Origin: an uncultured Clostridia bacterium
GTDB taxonomy: Bacteria > Bacillota > Clostridia > Christensenellales > Borkfalkiaceae
Assembly: GCA_947174415.1 (NCBI GenBank)
Contig: CAMWIW010000003.1
Span: 1-64,000 of the forward strand
Reading direction: 5' to 3'
Length of the DNA: 64,000 bases
The notes under the pieces were generated by a model. It was not told where the DNA came from, ran no database searches, and was given only the letters and a program-made list of their open reading frames with translations. This document shows positions 17,588-26,176 of this stretch, in pieces (positions within the stretch are counted from its first letter, which is position 1; every line of letters begins with the position of its first letter). Made by a program: the position numbers and the translations under genes.

Positions 17588-18235
17588 ATGATTATTGAAT
17601 ATCTTGGTCATTCGTGTTTCAAACTAACGGAAAGTACGGGGACTTCTATCGTATGCGACCCGTATTCCGAAGATACGGTGGGTTATGAAATGCCCGAAGT
17701 TGAGGCTGACGTGGTAACCGTATCTCATCATCACAGCGACCACGATCTTATAGCGAACGTCAGCGGTAAGCCCGTTATTATAGATAAGGAAAGCAATTAC
17801 GAATTTGACGGAGTTGAAATCAATTCTATAAAGTCTTTCCACGACGCAAGCCGCGGTAAAAAACGTGGCGAAAACGTAATTTTCAAGTTCAGAATGGACG
17901 GAATAGACGTCTGCCACCTCGGCGATTTGGGCGAAAAGTGCTCTTCCGACCTTATAGAAACTCTTTTGCCCGTAAACGTTCTGTTAATACCAGTAGGCGG
18001 CACTTACACGATTGATGCCGAAATGGCTAAGGAATACGTGGACAGAATTATGCCCGATATCGTTATCCCCATGCACTACCGCACTAAGGACTGTAAGTTG
18101 GATATTGACAAGGTTGACGAATTTTTAAATCTTTTCGACGGGGAAATTATCGACGAAGTCGAAGGGAACGAGTTGGAGCTTTCCAGAACGGATTTGGGCG
18201 GAGAAACGAAAATCGTGGTTTTAAGGAGAACCTGA
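17588..18235 (+). CDS. UPF0173-type metal-dependent hydrolase
   Basis: Metallo-beta-lactamase-fold hydrolase of the UPF0173/UlaG-like group, 215 residues. Starts 'MIIEYLGHSCFKL', with the metal motif HHHSDHD at about residues 46-52, 'CHLGDLGE' and 'PMHYRT' supplying the remaining ligands. Substrate unknown. SD AAGGAG. Its stop overlaps the rho start by one base (TGATG). Confidence 0.88.
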   Translation: MIIEYLGHSCFKLTESTGTSIVCDPYSEDTVGYEMPEVEADVVTVSHHHSDHDLIANVSGKPVIIDKESNYEFDGVEINSIKSFHDASRGKKRGENVIFKFRMDGIDVCHLGDLGEKCSSDLIETLLPVNVLLIPVGGTYTIDAEMAKEYVDRIMPDIVIPMHYRTKDCKLDIDKVDEFLNLFDGEIIDEVEGNELELSRTDLGGETKIVVLRRT

Positions 18236-19536
18236 TGGTAAGCGAGGAAATGCTCAAAGACGTTGAACTGCGTCTTGACAAAATGACAATCTACGAGGTT
18301 CGGCAAATCGCGCGTGAAGTAAAAGCCCACGCAACCAGCGGGCAAAAAGGCACTATCATTGAAGCGATTTTGGATATCGCGCGCGGAGAGGCGGAGTTCG
18401 CCCCCGTGTCAAAACGCGGCGCTCCCCCTAAATCGGACAAGTACGACGAAAAGTTGGTTTCCGATATTTTGGGTTTAAGGGAATATTTTTCCGCATTAAA
18501 ACACGGCGAGAAAAGCGACCCTACGATGAGAGTGAACGATTCCGGATACGAATGCGGTCTGCTTTCGGAAAAGGAATACCGCGGTTACCTTGACTTTGAC
18601 GGACAGAACTGTTTTCTTCACGCCGAAGAAAAAGTTTTTATTTCCGAGTTTTTCGTAACGAGATTTTCTTTACGCATCGGCGATTTTATTGTTTGCAAGG
18701 GAAGAAAAAAGAACTTAGCCGACCTTGTTGGCGTATGTAAAATTCTGACCGTAAACGGCTTACCGGCAGAAGAAAGCGATTTCAGACGCGACTTTTCTTC
18801 ACTCACGTATTTGTATCCGTCTATGCGCGTCCGTCTTTCTTGCGGATTAGACGCGGCATTGAGAATGATTGACCTTTTCGCACCGGTGGCGCTCGGTCAA
18901 AGAGGGGTGATTTCCGCCCCTGCAAACAGCGGCAAAACCACACTAATAAAATTGATTGCCCACGGAATATGTGCCAATTACCGCGATTTTGAGGTAATAA
19001 TTCTAACCCTTGGCGCACGCCCCGAAGAGATAACCGAATTTTCAAAATCAAGCGATAAGGTAACTTATTTTTACACCTCTTTCGATAAGTCCGACGAAGA
19101 GAATTTATCCCGTGCAACTCTTGCATTCGAGTACGCTAAACGGCTTGTCGAGCTTCATAAAAACGCAATCGTTCTCGTGGACGGATTATATGAAAATATT
19201 CCCACAGAACAAATCAAGAATTTTCTTTCTTGTGCAATTAACGCCGAGGAGGGCGGTTCTTTAACCGTGCTTGCCTCAATGCCGCAAGAGTTTAATTATG
19301 CGGGCGTTGCTAATATGGTCGTTAACCTTTCGCCCGTTCTTGCGGCGCAAAGGATTTATCCCGCAATCGATATTTTAAAGACTTATTCGGGCAGGGAAGA
19401 AGTGCTTTTAAACGAAGAGGAAATAAAGCTGTCGCATAAGCTTCGCGCAAAGCTTGCGCAAGGTTCGGCAGCCGAAGAAATAATTAAGCTTTTCAAAGAG
19501 ACAGAAAACAACGAAGAGCTTGCAAAACTTATATAA
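18235..19536 (+). CDS. rho: Transcription termination factor Rho
   Basis: ATP-dependent RNA helicase that ends transcription; 433 residues. Rho-N helical domain (MTIYEVRQIAREVKAHATSG), an OB-fold RNA-binding domain (FLHAEEKVFISEFFVTRFSL), and the RecA-like motor with Walker A 'PANSGKTTLI' and Walker B 'AIVLVDGLYE'. It lacks the long charged insert of many Firmicutes Rho proteins and is fairly divergent. The context is unusual: it is coupled upstream to an UPF0173 gene and runs directly into obgE. Confidence 0.88.
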   Translation: MVSEEMLKDVELRLDKMTIYEVRQIAREVKAHATSGQKGTIIEAILDIARGEAEFAPVSKRGAPPKSDKYDEKLVSDILGLREYFSALKHGEKSDPTMRVNDSGYECGLLSEKEYRGYLDFDGQNCFLHAEEKVFISEFFVTRFSLRIGDFIVCKGRKKNLADLVGVCKILTVNGLPAEESDFRRDFSSLTYLYPSMRVRLSCGLDAALRMIDLFAPVALGQRGVISAPANSGKTTLIKLIAHGICANYRDFEVIILTLGARPEEITEFSKSSDKVTYFYTSFDKSDEENLSRATLAFEYAKRLVELHKNAIVLVDGLYENIPTEQIKNFLSCAINAEEGGSLTVLASMPQEFNYAGVANMVVNLSPVLAAQRIYPAIDILKTYSGREEVLLNEEEIKLSHKLRAKLAQGSAAEEIIKLFKETENNEELAKLI

Positions 19537-19537
19537 A

Positions 19538-20818
19538 ATGGCTGATAAAAATTTATTTACCGACAGAGTAAAGATTACAATTAAATCGGGCGACGGCGGG
19601 GACGGAATGAATTCGTTCAAGTCCTTTAAGGGCAAACCCGCTTGCGGACCGGACGGCGGCGACGGCGGAAACGGCGGAAACGTCTATATTCAGGCGGACG
19701 GCAGCGTTAGCGACTTGCTGTCCTTTCGTTATACGAGCAAATATTTTGCCGGCGACGGTGAGAGAGGGGGCTCGAATAAGTGTTTCGGCAAGTTTGGGCA
19801 AGACGTGGTTATCAAAGTCCCCTTAGGCACGGTCGTAAAGGACTTTGAAAGCGGAGCTGTCATAGCCGATATGTTTGAGGACGGAGAAAAAAAACTCATT
19901 CAGGAGGGCGGAAGAGGGGGTAAAGGTAACGTTCGGTTTACGACTTCGCGCCGCCATGCCCCTAATTTTGCACAGAAAGGTGAAAAAACCGAGCCGCACG
20001 TTCTTGTATTAGAGCTAAAAGTGATAGCCGATGTGGGCATAATAGGCTTTCCTAACGTTGGCAAGTCCACCCTTCTATCGAAAATATCGGCGGCAAAACC
20101 CAAAATTGCAAATTATCACTTTACGACCCTTTCGCCGAATTTAGGCGTCGTTAAATATTACGACAATTCTTTCGTTGCTGCGGACATTCCAGGGCTTATC
20201 GAGGGCGCTGCGGACGGCGCAGGGCTTGGGCACGATTTTCTGCGCCATATCGAAAGAACGCGCATGCTCGTTCACGTCATAGATATTTCGGGAACTGAAG
20301 GGCGCGACCCCGTTGAAGATTTTAAAAAGATTAATCTTGAATTAAAGGGTTATTCGGAAAAATTAGCGGCCTTGCCGCAGATAATCGCGCTTAATAAATG
20401 CGACGTTTTCGGCGCGGAAGAGAACGCAAAAATCTTTAAGAAAAAGTACGGTAAAAAGTATAAAATCTGCCCGATAACCGCAGTCAGCGGCGAGGGTACG
20501 GAAGAGCTTATTTCAAGCATATTCGGCACTCTATCGTCGTTGCCGGCCGTTTCCCGTATGGAAATTGACGAAGATTTCACGTACCGCAAAAGCGGCAATC
20601 TGGGCTTCGAAATCTATTTGGACGGAGACGTCTATGTGGTCGTCGGCGACCTTGTGGATATGCTTTGCAGAAACGTGGTTTTAAACGACCCCGACTCAAT
20701 GGCGTACTTCCAAAAAATAATCCGCGAAAAGGGCGTAATTTCAAAACTGAAAGAAATGGGCATAAAGGAAAACGACACCGTTTCAATCGGCGACGTTGAA
20801 TTCGATTTTATACCTTAG
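19538..20818 (+). CDS. obgE: GTPase ObgE/CgtA
   Basis: Ribosome-assembly and stress GTPase, 426 residues from the ATG at 19538, one base after the rho stop (the ORF track starts six codons earlier, inside rho). Glycine-rich Obg fold (GDGGDGMNSF, GGNGGNVYIQAD, GGRGGKGN), G domain with 'GFPNVGKSTLLS', 'DIPGLIEGAADG' and 'NKCD', and a C-terminal OCT domain from about residue 345. No separate SD is visible, so translation is probably coupled to rho. The usual upstream rplU-rpmA pair is absent. Confidence 0.95.
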   Translation: MADKNLFTDRVKITIKSGDGGDGMNSFKSFKGKPACGPDGGDGGNGGNVYIQADGSVSDLLSFRYTSKYFAGDGERGGSNKCFGKFGQDVVIKVPLGTVVKDFESGAVIADMFEDGEKKLIQEGGRGGKGNVRFTTSRRHAPNFAQKGEKTEPHVLVLELKVIADVGIIGFPNVGKSTLLSKISAAKPKIANYHFTTLSPNLGVVKYYDNSFVAADIPGLIEGAADGAGLGHDFLRHIERTRMLVHVIDISGTEGRDPVEDFKKINLELKGYSEKLAALPQIIALNKCDVFGAEENAKIFKKKYGKKYKICPITAVSGEGTEELISSIFGTLSSLPAVSRMEIDEDFTYRKSGNLGFEIYLDGDVYVVVGDLVDMLCRNVVLNDPDSMAYFQKIIREKGVISKLKEMGIKENDTVSIGDVEFDFIP

Positions 20819-20823
20819 GAGAA

Positions 20824-21123
20824 ATGATGTTAACTTCAAAACAGCGTAGTAAATTAAAAAGCCTTGCCGCAAACATTACCCCGATTGGGCAAGTCGGCAA
20901 GGAAGGGATAGGGGAAAATATGCTTGCAAGCTTTTCCGACTGTCTTGAAAAGCGCGAGCTTATAAAAATCAATATTTTGGAAAATGCAGACGGTGAACCG
21001 CAAGAGATCGGCCGAGAGCTCGCAGCAAAGCTTTCTGCAGAGTGCGTAATCGTAATAGGCAGAAAGGCGGTATTATACCGCCCCTCGAAACGTAAAGATA
21101 TTGAGCATATTAAACTCAATTAA
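20824..21123 (+). CDS. yhbY: YhbY/CRS1 domain RNA-binding protein
   Basis: Ribosome-associated RNA-binding protein of the YhbY (CRM domain) family, 99 residues, with 'KQRSKLKSLAANITPIGQVGKEG' and 'GRKAVLYRPS'. Thought to act in pre-50S assembly. It follows obgE by 5 bases with SD AGGAG, as in other Firmicutes. Its last 8 bases overlap the convergent membrane-protein gene. Confidence 0.92.
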   Translation: MMLTSKQRSKLKSLAANITPIGQVGKEGIGENMLASFSDCLEKRELIKINILENADGEPQEIGRELAAKLSAECVIVIGRKAVLYRPSKRKDIEHIKLN

Positions 21124-21856
21124 ACACCAAAGCCACAGCAGAAAGAATAATCATTATTCCGCCGCTCACAATATAGTATATGGGAAAAAAGGTGAAGTAG
21201 CTTAGTGCAAGAAGCGCAGCGCCCGACCAAAACAGCGGCGCGCAAAGTTTTCTTGAAAAGCGCAGCTTAATACGCTTAAATAAATTCGGCTTTTTTGCTT
21301 CTTCGTAAACGTACTTTTCAGGCAAAAGCTCGTTCTTTTTTAAAGAAGAAAACACTTCGTCTATTCCTGCAATATCTATTGAAAAGTTGCTTGCGAGTAT
21401 TGCTGCTTCGGCTGAACATTTAACGCAGTAAATTTTCTTTTCGCCATCGCATTTAAACTTGATTATGCGCGCGACGTCGTCCTCTGTCAACGGCTGCATT
21501 TTAAAGTTGAAAAAATACGATACACCCCCACATATGACCCGTTTTCCGCGTATTTTGGCGTCATCTCCCAAACATTTTTTAAAAAGAGTTTTCACGTCTT
21601 CGTCGCGGGATAAAGACAGATGCAATGCAAGAAGTTTCTTTTGCTTTTCGTCTTTGGATAAAAGTAGGGATTTACTTTGTTTTCCGCTTATGTAAAGATA
21701 CGCAAGAGTGCCGAAAAGCACCCCGCCCAATACACCGAAGACAAGCCCTATAACCGCGCTTTTGGTATAGAACCTGATAGCCGTAAAAAACAGTAGAAAC
21801 GCGCATACGGCAGCAAACAAAGTATCTAAAATCAAGGGTAAATTCAATCTTCTCAT
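21116..21856 (-). CDS. Hypothetical membrane protein
   Basis: Unrecognised protein of 246 residues from the ATG at 21856; the longer ORF-track start would run into nadD. Two N-terminal TM helices (about residues 6-23 and 28-52), a soluble middle of about 120 residues with 'CVKCSAEAAILASNFSIDI', and two TM helices at the C-terminus. Single gene on the minus strand inside a plus-strand block, with a weak SD, convergently overlapping yhbY by 8 bases. No function can be assigned. Confidence 0.65.
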   Translation of the reverse strand: MRRLNLPLILDTLFAAVCAFLLFFTAIRFYTKSAVIGLVFGVLGGVLFGTLAYLYISGKQSKSLLLSKDEKQKKLLALHLSLSRDEDVKTLFKKCLGDDAKIRGKRVICGGVSYFFNFKMQPLTEDDVARIIKFKCDGEKKIYCVKCSAEAAILASNFSIDIAGIDEVFSSLKKNELLPEKYVYEEAKKPNLFKRIKLRFSRKLCAPLFWSGAALLALSYFTFFPIYYIVSGGIMIILSAVALVFN

Positions 21857-21892
21857 ATTCAAATTATTGCCGCGATTTTTAGTAAATAAACT

Positions 21893-23023
21893 ATGAAAAT
21901 AGCACTTTACGGCGGGGCTTTCAATCCCGTTCATTTGGAACATCTTAATATTGTTCTTGCCGCCAAAGAGCGGTTGGGGCTTGACAAAATTATAGTTATT
22001 CCCACCAATATTTCACCCCACAAGAAAGGCGAGCTTTGCGCCAGAGGTAAAGACAGGCTTAAGATGTGCCGGCTTGCCTTTGAAGGCGTCCAAGGAGTTG
22101 AGGTTTCCGACGTGGAATTGAAGCGCGGCGGCGTAAGCTATTCTTACGTAACCTGCCGCCATTTCAAGAAAATTTACAGCGAGGACGAGCTTTACTTTAT
22201 TATCGGCGCGGATATGCTTAAATCGTTCGAATTCTGGAAAGAACCCGAAGAAATATTAAAGTGCGCAACCCTTGCAGTTTGCGCCCGCGAGAATGAGGAA
22301 GAGCTCACTGCGTTAATAAAGAAGTTTCAAAAGCACTTTAAAAAGGATATCGTTAATTTCGGTTACGTCGGAAAACCCGTGAGCTCAACCCGTGTAAGAA
22401 CTCTTGCCGCTTTGGGCGAGGATACGGCAGGATTAGTTTCCGAAAGCGTGCGACTCTATATCCGCAAACACAGAATTTACGAAATCCCCGAGATTTCAGG
22501 CGTAAGAAAATATCTTACTGACTCGCGTTGGCAACATACCGTGCGTGTAGCCGTTCTTGTAGCGGAGTACAGGCGTGCAGCAGGCGTTTACGAATTTGAC
22601 GCAATCACCGCGGCGGCTCTGCACGACTGCGCAAAATATATTGCGCCTGACGCGGCCGAGCTTAAAAAATTCGTTCCCCCCAAGGGCGTGCCTGAGCCCG
22701 TTATGCATCAATACAGCGGAGCGTTCGTTGCGGAGCATACGTTCGGTGTTAAGGACGAGGTGATTTTGAACGCAATCCGCTACCACACGAGCGGCAGAGA
22801 GAATATGTCAAACCTTGAAAAACTGATATTTCTTGCCGATTTGTTGGAAGAAGGCAGGGATTTCGAAGGTGCTGACGCGCTAAGGGCGAAGTTAAAGGAC
22901 GGGTTAGACTGTTGTCTTATTGCAGCTCTCGAACACCAGATTAATTATTTGAAATCTACGGGCGAGCCCGTTTATCCGCTGACGGAACGGGCTTATAAAT
23001 ATCTGAAAGAGGTAATTTTATGA
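21893..23023 (+). CDS. nadD: NadD-YqeK fusion: nicotinate-nucleotide adenylyltransferase plus HD hydrolase
   Basis: 376-residue fusion of two usually adjacent genes. Residues 1-195: NadD, making deamido-NAD, with 'GGAFNPVHLEH' (the ATP-binding HxxH), 'IIGADML' and 'SSTRVR'. Residues about 200-376: YqeK-type HD domain, with 'HTVRVAVLVAE', 'AALHDCAKY' and 'YHTSG' metal ligands; YqeK proteins hydrolyse diadenosine tetraphosphate. The frame is continuous without an internal start typical of a separate gene. RsfS overlaps the end by 4 bases, preserving the common nadD-yqeK-rsfS order. Confidence 0.93.
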   Translation: MKIALYGGAFNPVHLEHLNIVLAAKERLGLDKIIVIPTNISPHKKGELCARGKDRLKMCRLAFEGVQGVEVSDVELKRGGVSYSYVTCRHFKKIYSEDELYFIIGADMLKSFEFWKEPEEILKCATLAVCARENEEELTALIKKFQKHFKKDIVNFGYVGKPVSSTRVRTLAALGEDTAGLVSESVRLYIRKHRIYEIPEISGVRKYLTDSRWQHTVRVAVLVAEYRRAAGVYEFDAITAAALHDCAKYIAPDAAELKKFVPPKGVPEPVMHQYSGAFVAEHTFGVKDEVILNAIRYHTSGRENMSNLEKLIFLADLLEEGRDFEGADALRAKLKDGLDCCLIAALEHQINYLKSTGEPVYPLTERAYKYLKEVIL

Positions 23024-23370
23024 CGAGCAAAGAAAAAGCGCTATTAATTTGTGAATATTTATCGTCCAAAAAGGCGAAAGGAATAGTTTATATCGCGGTT
23101 GAACATAAGACCAGCCTTTGCGACTATTTCGTGGTTGCGGGCGGTTCTTCAAAGACGCAGGTTAAATCTTTGGGTGAAAATCTCGAAGAGCTTTTGGAGA
23201 AACAGCACGGCTTGATACCCCGCCGCCGCGAAGGCGTGCGCGAGGGTAGGTGGGCTGTTTTGGACTATGCCGACGTTATCGTGCATATTTTCGGCGACGA
23301 AGAGCGCGATTTTTATAACCTTGAACGCCTTTGGGAAGACGGGGAAAACCTTGTAAGATACGAAGATTAA
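23020..23370 (+). CDS. rsfS: Ribosome silencing factor RsfS
   Basis: Binds uL14 and blocks subunit joining under starvation; 116 residues, normal size. Family sequence 'CDYFVVAGGSSKTQVKSLGENLEE' and 'WAVLDYADVIVHIF'. ATGA overlap with nadD-yqeK implies translational coupling. A very stable terminator follows. Confidence 0.95.
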   Translation: MTSKEKALLICEYLSSKKAKGIVYIAVEHKTSLCDYFVVAGGSSKTQVKSLGENLEELLEKQHGLIPRRREGVREGRWAVLDYADVIVHIFGDEERDFYNLERLWEDGENLVRYED

Positions 23371-23384
23371 CTTAATCAAATTGA

Positions 23385-23430
23385 ACGGGCGCGCGCCTTA
23401 ATTTAAGGCGCGCGCCCGTATTTCATTTTT
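23385..23430. terminator. Bidirectional terminator with 16-bp perfect stem
   Basis: ACGGGCGCGCGCCTTA, loop ATT, then the exact complement, followed by ATTTCATTTTTT. It separates rsfS (plus) from the convergent small membrane-protein gene. Confidence 0.9.
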
Positions 23431-23650
23431 TAAACTCTATTTCTTTGGGTTCTGAATAGTTTGCTTTTCTTGCCCGTTTCTTTTCAACTATGTAATAGAC
23501 GGGCTCGGTTTTGGGGGGAGGCGGTTTTTTTTCTTCAACGGCGGGCGGCTTTTTTAAGGTAGTTATTCCAAGGTACGCAAGTTTAATGACGACAATCAGA
23601 ATAAAACAAAAAATAAAAGTCAAAAACAAATATAAAATCCCCATAAACAT
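23423..23650 (-). CDS. Small single-pass membrane protein
   Basis: 75 residues: a hydrophobic N-terminal helix (about residues 4-28, YLFLTFIFCFILIVVIKL) followed by a proline-rich and basic tail (KKPPPPKTEP, EKKRARKANYSE). Function unknown; no homology recognised. The start may be the second Met. Its position between two terminator-flanked units and the clear membrane-plus-charged-tail design favour a real gene. Confidence 0.5.
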   Translation of the reverse strand: MFMGILYLFLTFIFCFILIVVIKLAYLGITTLKKPPAVEEKKPPPPKTEPVYYIVEKKRARKANYSEPKEIEFKK

Positions 23651-23725
23651 GATTACATTTTACCAACCGTAAGAAACAGTAATTTGTAAAATTTTATCCG
23701 TTTATGTTGGAAAAAGGGAAAGATT

Positions 23726-24490
23726 ATGGATAACTCAACTACAACGGCAAATACGCCCGTCTCTCAAAGTGAAAAACTTCTTTATTCTCAGTTCAGGCGC
23801 AAAATCAACGCCGAAGCAGCCCGCTCACAAATCAAAAAATTGGAATACGACTTGGCAAACGTCAAAGCGGGGGTGAACGTTCTTAAAAGCGCTTGTGCCG
23901 ACGCAAACTCTTTGGAGCTTGGCGCAGTGTGCGTTCTTCCAAGCTTTGTAAGAAACTGCTCGGTCTTTCTCGGAATGCAAAGAAAGTGCGGGTTGGTTGC
24001 GTGCATAAGTTCGCCCCACGGCGGCGACGCAACGCCCATAAAAGTTAAAGCCGTCAAGCGCGCTATAAACGACGGCGCTGACGAAGTAGAGGTAACCGCA
24101 CCCGTTGCGCACATTCGGGACGGAAATTTTTCTTACGTCAAAAAGGAATTTAAAAAACTGAAAAAAGCGGTCAAGCACAAGTCGCTCAGAATAGATTTGG
24201 AGAGCAATCTTTTATCTCACGAAGAAGTCGTTCGCGTGTGCAACATAGCCGCCGATTGCGGAGTTAATTCAATAAAGACGGGTTCGAGCGCGCTTTCAAG
24301 CGGAAACGAAATCGAACGCATAACTGAGATTAAATCTGCCGTAAAAGACAAATGTACTATAAAGGCGGAGGGGGTGGCAACCGTCTTGGAAATGTCAAGC
24401 GCGATAGATATGGGCGCAAGCGTAATAGGTAGTAAAAACGCTGCCGACGTAGCCCGCGCAATACTCACCGCAGCTGAGACCGAATTTTAA
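23726..24490 (+). CDS. deoC: Deoxyribose-phosphate aldolase family protein (DeoC-like)
   Basis: TIM-barrel aldolase of the DeoC family, 254 residues, expected to cleave 2-deoxyribose 5-phosphate. Both lysines align with the E. coli pair: the Schiff-base Lys in 'SIKTGSS' and the second in 'TIKAEGVAT'. The Asp of the catalytic triad, normally in GADEIDMV, is Glu here (GADEVEVTAP), and the surrounding strand diverges. So it is either a divergent DeoC or a related aldolase with altered specificity. SD AAAGGGAAAG. Monocistronic with its own terminator. Confidence 0.8.
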   Translation: MDNSTTTANTPVSQSEKLLYSQFRRKINAEAARSQIKKLEYDLANVKAGVNVLKSACADANSLELGAVCVLPSFVRNCSVFLGMQRKCGLVACISSPHGGDATPIKVKAVKRAINDGADEVEVTAPVAHIRDGNFSYVKKEFKKLKKAVKHKSLRIDLESNLLSHEEVVRVCNIAADCGVNSIKTGSSALSSGNEIERITEIKSAVKDKCTIKAEGVATVLEMSSAIDMGASVIGSKNAADVARAILTAAETEF

Positions 24491-24508
24491 TTAAAAATAA
24501 ATCTTAAA

Positions 24509-24545
24509 AAAACTCTTGGACGGTTCAATCCAAGAGTTTTCTTAA
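24509..24545. terminator. Terminator between deoC and DUF3781 gene
   Basis: AAAACTCTTGGA and TCCAAGAGTTTT form a 12-bp perfect stem with an 8-base loop; usable in both directions by the convergent genes. Confidence 0.85.
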
Positions 24546-24546
24546 T

Positions 24547-24783
24547 TTATGTAATCTTATGTGCGGTTATTATCGTGTAACTGTAAGCGTTGATAGTGAT
24601 AATTATATCTTCGATTTCACAATACCAATTTTTTCCTTGTCTGTAAATTCTGCAACCCTTGTTTAAGACCTTTTGCTTACAATGTTCGACAACGTTATCC
24701 GTATCTAATTTAAGGTTCTTTTTTATTCTTGCAATTCCCATTTCGGTAGTGTGAACCTTATCTATATTTTCAAGTAAATCCAT
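24547..24783 (-). CDS. DUF3781 family protein
   Basis: 78 residues from the ATG at 24783. The ORF track extends to a TTG at 24855 inside the helicase gene, which has no SD and is less likely. The core 'LLENIDKVHTTEMGIARIKKN' plus 'GKNWYCEIEDIIITINAYSYTIITAHK' matches the DUF3781 family. Function unknown. It starts 17 bases after the helicase stop, probably the same transcript. Confidence 0.75.
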   Translation of the reverse strand: MDLLENIDKVHTTEMGIARIKKNLKLDTDNVVEHCKQKVLNKGCRIYRQGKNWYCEIEDIIITINAYSYTIITAHKIT

Positions 24784-24800
24784 TAAGTCGTCTCGCGCTT

Positions 24801-26015
24801 TTATCTCACTATAACCAACCGTTTTTTTGCTCGGGTTATTGCAGTGTACAGCCAACGGTGTTTGTCTTCTTTAAAGCAAAAGCTTTCGTCAAAGACAACC
24901 ACGCCGTTAAACTCGCTGCCTTGCGCTTTGTGGCACGAAATGCAGTAACCGTACTCAAATCTGTTCAGCGTCTCCGCGCCTACGATTTCCCCTTTATTAT
25001 TGAATTTAGGGAAGTAATCGCCCCGCTTATATCTGAAATTTCCGTCCTCGAAGTTACCCGTATCGAACCTTACCACTTCGGGGCACAGCTCGTTTGTAAA
25101 GTCGGGCAAAAATTGCATAAAGCCTATATGGTCCTTTAAATCGTAAAACGGGTCAACGACAGTGCCGATAATTCCGTTAATCAAATTAAATCTTTTTTCC
25201 GCGTCGATAAACTTTTCCCAATTATTCTGTATGCATATTAGCTTTTCGCCGCTTTTAGGCATTCCCTCAAAGCCGATAAGTCTTCTGACTTCTTCGTTTA
25301 TCTGCGCCCTCGTGCTGTTCGTGCCGCAAATAATCTGGTCGGCTTTCATAAGATAATTTTGCCGCCGTTCACCTGTAAAAGTTCTTCTGTCAACGACGAG
25401 CGCGCTATCGCCGAACTTGCCCAATGGCAAAGGCCGACCTTCGCGTGCTGCCTGTGAAAGCATAATTACGGGGTTATCCCGTTCGTGCCGCACTATGGTT
25501 TTTAACGTGTAATCGGGTGCGGTTAAAAATCCGTTCAAGCCCTCTACGGGCGGTAGCTGAGCGTTGTCTCCGCAAATCAAAAGCTTCACGCCAAAGCCCG
25601 CCAAATCAAGCAATAGCTCGTCCGAAACCATTGACGCCTCGTCCAAGACTATTAATTTTATGCTTTTATCAATGCTTTCGCGCCGCGTAAACCTCAACTT
25701 TTCAACGGTTACTTTTTTGCCGTTTAACGAAACTTCCGTCTCTTCCAAAATAGAGCGGTAAATGAGCTTGTGCACGGTAGTTGCGGGTATACCGTTTTTA
25801 ATAAGCACCGTAGCCGCTTTTCCCGTGGGAGTAACGAATGCCGCATGTTTTTCCGCGTCAAGTCCCAAAACCTCGCAAACGGTATGCTTTAAAAGGGTGG
25901 TCTTGCCCGTGCCCGCATAGCCTGCGAGTACGAAAGTCTGCCTCGTAGAGTGCAAAAACCAATCTTTAATTAATTTGCAAGCCTCAATCTGGTCGGCAGT
26001 CAATTCTTCAAGCAT
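24801..26015 (-). CDS. RecD/Dda-like superfamily 1 DNA helicase
   Basis: 404 residues: Walker A 'AGYAGTGKTTLLK' at about residue 31, 'TPTGKAA', Walker B 'LIVLDEASMV', 'ICGDNAQLPPV' (motif III) and a UvrD-type C-terminus 'ISCHKAQGSEFNGVVV' with 'LYTAITRAKK'. The compact form lacking RecD2's N-terminal region resembles phage T4 Dda and stand-alone RecD-like helicases. A DNA metabolism role is inferred. Followed by the DUF3781 gene. Confidence 0.88.
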   Translation of the reverse strand: MLEELTADQIEACKLIKDWFLHSTRQTFVLAGYAGTGKTTLLKHTVCEVLGLDAEKHAAFVTPTGKAATVLIKNGIPATTVHKLIYRSILEETEVSLNGKKVTVEKLRFTRRESIDKSIKLIVLDEASMVSDELLLDLAGFGVKLLICGDNAQLPPVEGLNGFLTAPDYTLKTIVRHERDNPVIMLSQAAREGRPLPLGKFGDSALVVDRRTFTGERRQNYLMKADQIICGTNSTRAQINEEVRRLIGFEGMPKSGEKLICIQNNWEKFIDAEKRFNLINGIIGTVVDPFYDLKDHIGFMQFLPDFTNELCPEVVRFDTGNFEDGNFRYKRGDYFPKFNNKGEIVGAETLNRFEYGYCISCHKAQGSEFNGVVVFDESFCFKEDKHRWLYTAITRAKKRLVIVR

Positions 26016-26100
26016 AATATTATTGTATCACACAAACAAAAGTTTTGGCAAGTTTCTGTGCCGGTTAAATTAAATTTATGATTAAATATTAAAATCACTA

Positions 26101-26129
26101 TTGACTATATTGACGAATTGCGGTATAAT
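26101..26129 (+). promoter_or_regulatory. Sigma-A promoter for pgi
   Basis: TTGACT, 17 bases, TATAAT, then about 47 bases to the pgi ATG, which is preceded by GGAGG. Confidence 0.8.
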
Positions 26130-26176
26130 TTTTATCGTGGAAAAAGCTTGAAAAAGTTAAATTTTGGAGGAAAACG

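Noticed and set aside
24521-24530. GGTTCAATCC resembling a tRNA T-arm
   Set aside because: It is the loop of the deoC terminator; no acceptor or anticodon stem around it.
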